DNA from: Syngnathus acus
Lineage: Eukaryota; Chordata; Actinopteri; Syngnathiformes; Syngnathidae
Assembly (NCBI RefSeq): GCF_901709675.1
Contig: NC_051087.1
Span: forward strand, 14,194,067 to 14,258,066
Direction: 5' to 3'
Length of the DNA stretch: 64,000 nucleotides
Shown: positions 55,980 through 64,000 of the stretch, in pieces
How the letters are laid out: each line of letters starts with the position of its first letter
How positions within the stretch are numbered: the stretch's first letter is position 1
Translations under genes and position numbers: made by a program
The notes under the pieces: generated by a model
What the model saw: only the letters and a program-made list of their open reading frames with translations
Database searches by the model: none
Told to the model about the DNA's origin: nothing

Positions 55980-56529
55980 GATTTTAGTCAAGGCCATAGA
56001 GCCACACACACAGTCGCAGGGGCTAGGCAGTCACCCCACTTGTGGGTGGGCGGCCAAGAATATACGTAAGAGTAGGAATGCCTGAGGAGGGGATAAGATG
56101 TTCCTCCGCAATCTTGCAGAAAAGGCTTCACGACCGTGTGTCAATCATTCTGGCATCCATTAAATAGTTCAACTGAGAATACAGTCTTCTGGTAAAATAT
56201 CCAGGCTCTGTCAGAGCTTTTCAAGTCACATGTGTTTTATAGCTTTTTAGTGAGCAACACAGAACTAGACATTTCAAATTTTCTTGATTGACCATGGTGT
56301 TCTTAAGAAATAAAAAGAAGAACAGAGGATGGGATCATCTTTCTCGGAATGCCCCGAGCGGCTGTCAATTACGTGCATGTGTTCAGCAGAAGCTGGCCAA
56401 GGGTGTTTGCTAAATTTTCCTCAGTTGTAATCACTCTGCCCAAAGTTTCTAAAGGCTCTGGTTGTTGGGTGGCTGTCCTGGTTGACAAGCCTCTACATCG
56501 TTCGGTCATCATTTACAGCCTCTGGATTG

Positions 56530-56780
56530 GCAGCGTAAGGGATTGTATTGCAACTACAAAGGAATCACACTCCTCAGCCTCTCTGGTAAGGTTTATTAAG
56601 GGGTGTTGGAGATGAGGGTCGGATCTCAGATTCAGGAGGGCAGTGTAGTGTAGTTTTCTTCGTGGAACAGTGGACATCCTCGGCAGGGTCCTCGAGGGTG
56701 CATAAGCGTTTGACCAACCAGTCTACATGTGTTTTGTGGACTTGGAGAAGGTGTTTGAAAGTGTACCCCAGAGTATTTTA
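56530..56780 (+). pseudogene. RTE-type LINE RT fragment
   Basis: Plus-strand pieces: YKGITLLSLSG-like at about 56554, CSFLRGTVDILGRVLEG at about 56645 and YMCFVDLEKVFESVPQSIL at 56724-56780, the start of the RT palm. Frames are broken. The region 56091-56529 holds nothing recognised, and 56781-56999 likewise. Confidence 0.6.
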
Positions 56781-56999
56781 TATTCCATCATTCCTAGCCG
56801 CCGCCCTCACAACCCCCTCTCCCTTAATTGTCCTGAGAGTAAGGCTTCAAACAAACAACCCAAAACAAATAAAACCAGCACACAAATAGGTAGTAGTATA
56901 AGTAGTCATAGTAGAAGTTAAAAATGAATGTTCTTAAGGTAAAAACAATGCAATAATTAGACATTACTAAACATGAATTTTCCCCCTCCTCACAACCTT

Positions 57000-57300
57000 C
57001 CAGATGCTGTTAACTGCTAGCTTTATGCAGATGACACTGTAATACGCGTTGGCTAAAACAGAAACATCTGCACTGGCTGAGAAGCAGTTAACGGAGGCCT
57101 TATACATATAGAGTCTCACTGTGGCTAGAACAATAACATCTAACTTTAAACGTGAAAAAAATCTCCATCAGTTATAGATCTTCAAAGGATAGCTTTGACG
57201 TACAATTAGAGCATGAACCAATTCTTGAAGTAAATGAAATTAAGTATCTGGGTATTGTTTGGGATAAGCATCTAAAGTTTCAACATCAGGTAAAATAATT
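57000..57300 (+). pseudogene. LINE RT fragment with YADDT box
   Basis: LYADDTVIRVG at about 57025-57055 (frame uncertain) is followed by degenerate sequence. LEHEPILEVNEIKYLGIVWD then KHLKFQHQ lie at 57208-57290, the RT thumb block. Many stops are present. Confidence 0.6.
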
Positions 57301-58296
57301 GAGGCGAATCTGTTTTATTTGACGAGTTACCACAGCGTGCTGTCCTGTTGATTATGAATGCAAGGTTTTTCCATATGCACAATTATCAGGCATATTGTGT
57401 TTTGACCATCTGATCATTTTAACGCATATTTTCCAACTCCATGCTGATAGGCTTGAATGCTTACTCCATACAAGCATATGAAGCAATGTGCCTAAGGAGA
57501 TCAACACCCTCTATCACAGTGTGCATAATTATTAGGTAGCTTGTTTTCCTCAGGCAAAATGAGACAAAATAAAAAATGTGACATTGAAAAGTAAAAAATT
57601 GTAAAAAGTCTTTTGAAGGGATGCAGCACTCTGAAATTGGTAAGATATTGGGGCGTGATCACAGAATCACCTAACGTTTCATTTCAAATAGGCAATAGGG
57701 TCGCAGGTAACGTCTTCAGGGAAAAACCTGCATATTAACTGCCAAAGATTTGAGAGGACTGAAACATTAAGCTGGGAGGAACCCATTATCCTTCATTGCT
57801 ACCATATTACGGAACTTCAATCGACCTGGAGTGCCCAGAACTACCAGGTATTTAGTGCTCAGAGAAATGGCCAAGGTATGGAAGGCTGACACTTGACCAC
57901 CACTGAACAGGACATATACATGATGAAATGTCAGGAAATATCAGTCGACATATTTTATATAGATCTTATGGACTGATGAGATGATAGTGACGGACAGCTA
58001 GACCCATGGCTGGATCAGTAACGGCCACAGAGTTCGACTTCAAATCAGATACCAGCAAGGTGGAGGCGGGGTACTGGTATGGGCTGGTATTATTCAAGAT
58101 GAGTTGGTTGGACCTTTTCGAGTTAAAGGCGGACTTAAAACTAACTCTAAAATTAAAAGAAAAATTAATTCAAATCAACTAACTGCCAGGTTTTAGAAGA
58201 TACTTCCTTCAAGCAGTGGTACAGTAAAACGTTTGAATCTTTCAAGAAGACCATAATTTTTATGCAGGAAAATATTCCATCGAATGCATCAAAGTA

Positions 58297-60002
58297 CCGT
58301 AATTTTCGGACTATAAGTCGCACCGGAGTATAAGTCGCACCAGCCATAAAATGCCCAAAAAAGTGAAAAAAAACATATATAAGTCGCTCCGGAGTATAAG
58401 TCGCATTTTGGGGGGCAATTTATTCGACAAAATCCAACACCAAGAACAGTCATGAACGAGCAACAACAGGCTAAACGATAGCTATGCTAACGTGATATAA
58501 ACACAAACTAAGAGCTGAGAACGGCCCTGACGTAAAATTCAGAGTTATTCAAAAAACTATTACATAAATAACACGTTAATAAAACCATCTGCGTCACTCC
58601 AATTCATTAAATCCATCAATCGTCCTTTGTCAACAATGCGTGCGCGCCGCTGACGGCTCTTGCACTTAAAAATATTCCACAGGCCCATATAACGATATAT
58701 AAATTATATATCAAATAACTATTATATAAGCAATAATGTTATCAAACCATCTGTGCACTCTAAATCATTAAATCCATCGATCAAATTCCTCGTCCTTTGT
58801 CAACATCGCCGCGCGTGCGCCCTGACGTCAGCCTCGTCGTTATTCCACAGATCTACTATATATAGATAATATATATTGTAGCGTTAACAAAGTTCAAGGA
58901 AAGACGTGGGTTTGGTAAACGGCTCTTTATTTAACAAAACAAACTTACAGGCGTGTGGCGGCGTGGACGTCCAGCCACGAAAGGGGACGAGAGCTCCATA
59001 CGATAGGACCGGGCGTGCGTAGAAGCCATGACCGAGCTCCATGCACCGTCCTCGGACAGCCACCCGGCTGAGCGCCGGCCCTCGACTTCCATCCACGGAG
59101 CTGAAAGGCAGCTCGGTAGAGTAGGACCGTCGCGCGTCACTCGTCCAGCTTTCTTTCACTTTCGTGGATTGAAGTCGGGCGCCGGCGCTCGGCCGGGTGG
59201 CTGTCCAGGGACGGTGGATGGTGCTCGGACAATGCTTTTACGCACGCCCGGTCCTACTCTACCGAGCTGCCTTTCAGCTCCGTGGATGGAAGTCGAGGGC
59301 CGGCGCTCAGCCGGGTGGCTGTCCGAGGACAGTGCATGGAGCTCGGTCATGGCTTCTACGCACGCCCGGTCCTATCGTATGGAGCTCTCGTCCCCTTTCG
59401 TGGCTGGACGTCCACGCCGCCACACGCCTGTAAGTTTGTTTTGTTAAATAAAGAGCCGTTTACCAAACCCACGTCTTTCCTTGAACTTTGTTAACGCTAC
59501 AATATATATTATCTATATATAGTAGATCTGTGGAATAACGACGAGGCTGACGTCAGGGCGCACGCGCGGCGATGTTGACAAAGGACGAGGAATTTGATCG
59601 ATGGATTTAATGATTTAGAGTGCACAGATGGTTTGATAACATTATTGCTTATATAATAGTTATTTGATATATAATTTATATATCGTTATATGGGCCTGTG
59701 GAATATTTTTAAGTGCAAAAGCCGTCAGCGGCGCGCACGCATTGTTGACAAAGGACGATTGATGGATTTAATGAATTGGAGTGACGCAGATGGTTTCGCG
59801 CTGCTGTCGTCACTTGAAATTCAAATTACAGTAATCCCTTGCTACATTGCGGTTCGTTTATCGCGGTTTCATTTTTTTTTTTTTGAAATTTTTTTTTTGA
59901 AATTTTTTGAAAAAAAAAACACATATAAGTCGCTCCTGAGTATAAGTCGCCCCCCCACCCAAACTATGAAAAAAACCGCGACTTATAGTCCGAAAATTAC
60001 GG
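58297..60002. mobile_element. pogo-like element dominated by a giant palindrome
   Basis: TA-flanked (58295-58296, 60003-60004). Left end CCGTAATTTTCGGACTATAA; right end CGACTTATAGTCCGAAAATTACGG. It interrupts the transposase gene of the surrounding mariner-like element between ...ASK and GLK. Most of its length is the inverted repeat 58582-59796. It has no intact protein gene. Confidence 0.93.
58582..59796. repeat. 1.2-kb palindrome, two 547-bp arms
   Basis: Left arm 58582-59128 and right arm 59250-59796 are reverse complements. Paired positions keep a constant sum (118378) from one end to the other, so there is no net length change. Only scattered mismatches were seen. The 121-bp spacer is one unit of the GC-rich repeat also found at 4000-4230. 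Confidence 0.95.
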
Positions 60003-60204
60003 TACTCACTTCCACTTGGTTGCTCATCGGTAAAGGCCTTAAAGTTGAAAGAATAATGACATGGCCCCCTTCTTCACCTGACCTAAATTCTATTGAGATC
60101 TTGATTGAACATTTATTGATCCCGGGGGTGGGGAAATTTAGGACCCAGCAGTATTCATACCACAGAGTGGGTATATAAAAGACACACAGATGGCATGAAC
60201 GCAA

Positions 60205-61110
60205 CTCAATAGGCTCTTATAAGGATGCCACACAACGGCGCCACGAAGAAAGCCAGTAAGTGCGAAAGTTAAAAGCCATCAAAGCAAAGCAACAAGACAA
60301 AGGAGAAAAAAAAAAAGTAACAGCGGCCAACCAGCCCCCCTCAATACCAGAACGCCTCAAAACACACATAATAGCCTCCACGGGGTCCATAAACAGGTGT
60401 AAGGGCAGTTAAGTTCAACGGCGCCCAATGGACCGTGGTCGTGAATCGGTGAAAACATCACAAAACAGTCAAACGTGTGAGCAGCATCCTGGGCACCCAG
60501 TTGGGGCACATGCAGATGGTTACCATGGGGCTGGCACGGCGAAGGTCGTTGGTTCCGACGAGCACGAGGGAGCGGACTCCCCACAGGGGTCGCGGCTGCG
60601 AGGCCAAGGCGAGGGACCTGGTCAGCACCGGCCGGATGAGCAGGAAGCGGTCGTAGAGTCACGCTGGTCCCGACCGATGTGCGCAGCCATCCCGGTCCCA
60701 GGGAAAAAAAATATCCGATCTGAAGCGATTTGAACACGCCGAGGTGCGGTAGAAGGCACCAGCATCGCCGAATCGACAAATAGAAAGAAAGAAAAAGGAG
60801 AAAAGAAGGAAATAAAGAGGAAAAGAGAGAACACTGCTGGGAGGCTGCCACTCACAGCAGCGCCATACCAAAAAAAAAAAGAAACTTATGAGCCCTTCCT
60901 AAATGGGAGATTTACGCTGAAGGAAAACAGTACACCTCTGAACAACTGGGAGGCTGTGGTTGTTGCTGCGCAAAAAGTCGACAGATAAAGAAGCTGACAG
61001 ACTCCATCGACAGAAGTCGTATAACTGTTATTAAAAAGAAGGGTGGCTATATTCATAAATTTTCTTTTAAATGCTAATTTGTAAATTCTGAGTTGTTTGT
61101 TTATTATTCT
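60205..61110. mobile_element. Unclassified insert within the mariner-like element
   Basis: GC-rich start (GCCACACAACGGCGCCACGA) and a GC-rich block 60400-60720. A purine-rich tract (60780-60835) and an A/T-rich end follow. It separates the mariner-like coding remnant from its right terminus, so it is probably an insertion, but no ends or duplication were found. Open frames on both strands show no known domain. Confidence 0.4.
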
Positions 61111-61399
61111 CAATTTAACAAATTAAAATAAAAAAAGTAAGATGGGAAATCTTCCATTTTTACTTTAGTTGCATAGTAATTGTGCAGAATGTTCCCAAGA
61201 AAGACAGAATCTCATTTTTACTCTATTAAATATTCAAGTTTGTTGTTCATTCATATTTTGGTGGACCGAGAACACTGTAGTTGTTCAAAAACAAAATGAA
61301 TCCTCAAAAATACAAATTGCCTAATAATTGCGAACACAGTGTATTATTAAAATGCATTACTGCATGGTCACAAACATCCACTGCAACTTGAAGCAAATT

Positions 61400-61513
61400 G
61401 TGTGGGCAGTGTTGGGGTGGGTGGGCTCGAGGGTTGTTTTTAACTCATGTAAAGCACTTGGAGCTGTATACCTTGTGTGAAAATGCTCTGAAAATAAATG
61501 ATTGATTGGTTAG

Positions 61514-61584
<71 letters not shown>
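61400..61584 (+). mobile_element. LINE/SINE tail with (ATTG)n
   Basis: AACTCATGTAAAGCACTTGG, then TGAAAATGCTCTGAAAATAAATG, and then about 19 ATTG units (61505-61580). This is the usual 3' tail of a fish non-LTR element, expanded into a microsatellite. Confidence 0.75.
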
Positions 61585-62045
61585 GTATATAAAAATGACA
61601 ACTGCGATTTTTAATAGGAAGTCAATGAACTGGCATCATTGCGAAATCCACCAAAAAATACAAGCTATAACTTTTGTACAGTCTAACTTACGCTATCAAG
61701 GAGCTAAACTGTTGATTCCTCTCCCTACTGAATTTAAATTAGAGACAAATAAAAATATCTTAAAACAAAAACTGAAGCAGTGGCCAAATTTGAAAATTGC
61801 TCTCATTGAGTAAGCCAAACTTGCAAGCACTATCAGTAGTATCATGACATTTATTTTTGTAATGCTCTTGTATAATTTTGGAATTGTTTGATTTTAATGC
61901 TTCTCATTTTATGTTGGCTTTTTCATCCGACCAAGGGGTTGCCGATGAACATTATCTTAGTTTAGCAAATTCGGGTGCATTTGTATTGTATAGTGTTGAT
62001 TAATGTGCATTCTCCCCTTTTAAATAAAGAGGAAAGAAGAGAAAA
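61585..62045 (+). pseudogene. LINE ORF2 C-terminal end and 3' UTR
   Basis: Plus-strand frame to a stop at 61813, with RYQGAKLLIPLPTEFKLETN and KNILKQKLKQWPNLK, the closing part of L2-like LINE proteins. A 3' UTR follows, ending AAATAAAGAGGAAAGAAG at about 62025-62045. Confidence 0.7.
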
Positions 62046-62271
62046 AACCTGTACCAACAAAGGCCACAGTCCAAATCAGATGTATTATCAGTAAAACAAC
62101 TCTCCCCAATTTAATAAAGTGTAGAAATGAGATTCTTTGACTGATGATTGTGCTCTGTAATCATAGCAACAACAGTTTCTCTCTGAGGCATTTATGGATG
62201 AATTTCAATGAGAGATGTTTTGCAATTTCATCAAAACCTCATTCCCAAGTCCAAGCAGCATGCTCAGGCTA

Positions 62272-62348
62272 ATACGCACACGCACGCACGCACGCACGCA
62301 TGCACACAAACACACACACACACGCGTGCGTGCACAAACATGCACGCC
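62272..62348. repeat. CACG/CA-rich microsatellite
   Basis: Irregular (CACG)n, (CACA)n and (CGTG)n. The flanks 62046-62271 and 62349-62698 show nothing recognised. Confidence 0.9.
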
Positions 62349-62698
62349 AAGTAAGGTGGGGAGAGGGAAGCTGAAATTGGCATCATCTTCACTTTCATCA
62401 CAATATTGTCAAGTGGGCAGCCAATCTAAAAAGTAAAGTTCCAAAGCCAGGAAAATATCTAGATAGTGATCACGGAAAAGACGTTATATCCTCCTGAGAC
62501 CCAGAGAAAAAAACGTTTTTGAATGTATTTATTTCTTTTATACCACATAATTCTTAGTTAATGAAAATTTCACTGGCTAACATATCCATAGAGCTGCCGC
62601 GAGAAGGCCTGGAGAGAAATTATCTTAAACCCTCTTCATTAACATTAAAAAATGCCAAAACATGTTTTCATTTATTTTTTACAAAATGTACTTTTGAA

Positions 62699-62967
62699 GG
62701 CGGCACGGTGGGGCACTGGTTAGCACGTCCGCCTCACAGTTAGGAGAGTGCGGGTTAGATTCCACCTTCGGTCCTCCCTGTGTGGAGCTTGCATATTCTC
62801 CCCGTGCTGGGTGGATTTTGTTCGTGTCTGTGTGCCCTGTGTATGACCTGTGTGGCTGTCAAATGGTTTAGGGTGACTCGTGCCTACTGCCCTATGACAG
62901 CTAGGATAGGCTCAAGCACGTCCGCGACCCCTGCGGGGACAAGCGGTAAAGAAAATGGATGGATACT
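62699..62967 (+). mobile_element. tRNA-derived SINE, internally shortened
   Basis: Head GGCGGCACGGTGGGGCACTG; tail GTAAAGAAAATGGATGGATAC. About 80 bp of the body are missing compared with 48777-49126. Confidence 0.88.
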
Positions 62968-63648
62968 TTTCAGAGGACATCAGAACTCGGTCATGGCAAA
63001 TGTGAAAAACCCAAGTTGTCCTCTGTAAGGGCCAACAGGAACTAACACAGTGGCCTGTATGACTTAAAGAAATACGGACCAAAAACATACGTATGTCCTC
63101 TCCAAAGGACAAAAATTAATTACTGGGTCTCAGGAGGATATACAATGAGGCCCAATTAAAAATGATACATTAAGATGTGAAAGAAATAAGGGGCAGTTGT
63201 ATACATGTAATCTACATTGAATATAGCTATATAGAACAAAGTAATAGGGCCCTGTTTTCCGGCCGAGCGCAGGTCTAGCGCAAAGTGCAGTCTAATTGTG
63301 CAGTTGGGTGGAGCTTTCTTTCTTTTGGTATTTTGATAGACTTTGCGCTGGTAGAATTGGGCCTTCCTGAGGTCTGGCATCTGTTAAACACTTTTATATT
63401 CCGAATATTTCTCGAGGTACAGCCCCCCAACCACCCATCACAAAAAAACAGATATAACTTGTCAGTGCTGTACTGTTGATGTCAAAGTTAAAGACGAGTT
63501 TGGGGTTTATTTGTGAAAACAGTTCCTTGTTGAGGTTCTCTGGAACAGTATATTGGAACATTAATTGAGGCAAGGCACATATTTTCCCGCAACACCATCA
63601 AAATAAAAAGAATATGTTCCAAAAAATAATAGTATACAGTATAGTGAA

Positions 63649-63845
63649 AGAATGAGAATCTATTTACAATTTACTCACATATGTATGCACTTAGTTTGGA
63701 ATCCGGGCCAGTCTAATTGAACGCAAATACGTATATAATTCAGTTGTACGTATGAATATGACAATGAGAATCTAGTTACAATTTACTCAGTATGCACTTA
63801 GTTTGGAATCTGGGCCTGTTTAATTGAACATATAATTCTATTGTA
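63649..63845. repeat. Tandem duplication, ~120-bp unit, two copies
   Basis: AATGAGAATCTATTTACAAT ... ACTTAGTTTGGAATCCGGGC is present twice with several differences. The rest of 62968-64000 has no recognised gene. Confidence 0.88.
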
Positions 63846-64000
63846 TGAAAAGGAATAGGTGTACACACAGGTTGATTGGATGCTCTGTTATGGACTGGAA
63901 TTCATCAATTTCATTGTGCTGCCTGTCACAATATGTTGCTGGCTAAGATACATTATTTGTAGTAATAGTAAATTGTCTTTTTCCAACCAATTCAGTGAAA

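Larger units (their letters stand above)
53040..56090 (-). mobile_element. L2-like LINE, 5'-inverted and split by a second LINE
   Basis: Minus orientation. The 3' UTR and ORF end lie at 53040-53869 (reading VAGVKLWNNMSQNLKQCSSL near 53665). The RT domain lies at 54889-55563. Between them sits a related LINE (53870-54885). At 55867-55877 orientation flips, and the upstream RT region continues on the plus strand to about 56085 (FTNYRPISIKSQFSKILEKL). See findings. Confidence 0.8.
57370..61341 (+). mobile_element. mariner/Tc1-like transposon, split by insertions
   Basis: The right end CCTAATAATTGCGAACACAG TG is followed by TA (61342-61343). The left end region has TGCACAATTATCAGGC (57379) and GTGCATAATTATTAGG (57520). 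A decayed transposase runs along the plus strand: HTH words at about 57616-57670 (RDHRIT), GWISNGHR-like at about 58012, QQGGGGVLVWAGIIQDELVG at 58055-58112 and FMQENIPSNASK at 58260-58293. After the pogo insertion (58297-60002) GLKVERIMTWPPSSPDLNSI resumes at 60036. A further segment (about 60205-61110) separates the right end. The left boundary is approximate. Confidence 0.8.

Noticed and set aside
60357-60855. A 164-codon open frame on the minus strand
   Set aside because: Overlapping open frames exist on both strands in a GC-rich insert, and no domain or start context supports any of them.

Overview
This is a stretch of a ray-finned fish genome, most likely a percomorph teleost. The evidence is the set of repeat families: Tc1-like and pogo/Tigger-like DNA transposons, hAT elements, Ty3-type LTRs with the Tf1/sushi look, L2/Rex-type and RTE-type LINEs, tRNA-derived SINEs beginning GGCGGC(A/T)CGGTGG, and long GGAT, TATC and GAAA microsatellites. 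No bacterial, organellar, rRNA or true tRNA gene is visible.

Only one piece of host protein-coding gene was recognised: a 68-bp exon at 20190-20257 (+) with consensus splice sites. It encodes the start of the VPS10 propeller of a SorCS sorting receptor (SORCS1/SORCS3-like). The preceding and following SorCS exons were not found, so the window is best read as parts of two very large introns, about 20 kb upstream and at least 43 kb downstream of that exon. The rest is largely transposon debris.

Layout: 0.2-1.0 kb, a TA-flanked miniature DNA transposon. 2.1-2.5 kb, a SINE. 3.6-7.4 kb, two pogo-like elements lying back to back, with a solo LTR and a LINE tail inside. 7.5-12.8 kb, a MITE, an LTR and two hAT elements, one split by a LINE. 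13.0-14.6 kb, a Tc1 element with a nearly intact transposase. 15.0-15.8 kb, a Tigger remnant. 16-26 kb, SINEs, microsatellites, a perfect 90-bp inverted repeat and the SorCS exon. 26.2-32.1 kb, a pogo composite with a palindrome, an LTR, an internally deleted mariner inside a MITE, an intron-containing integrase pseudogene and another MITE. 33.0-38.4 kb, a four-layer nest: a pogo-type element holding a complete young gag-only LTR retrotransposon, a 251-bp tandem array and an ISL2EU-like transposon. 38.4-52 kb, SINEs, LTRs, hAT elements, LINE fragments and a third pogo-type element. 53.0-56.1 kb, a LINE inside a LINE with a 5' inversion. 57.4-61.3 kb, a mariner/Tc1-like element split by a pogo derivative that is mostly a 1.2-kb palindrome. 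61.4-64 kb, LINE ends, a SINE and a tandem duplication.

The strongest observations are the nest at 33-38 kb, where the insertion order can be read from target-site duplications and empty sites; a predicted self-priming signal in the LTR element; the 547-bp-arm palindrome; and the repeated local duplication of the 3' end of the pogo-like transposase gene in its own non-autonomous derivatives. Family names rest on motif recognition by eye, without database searches.
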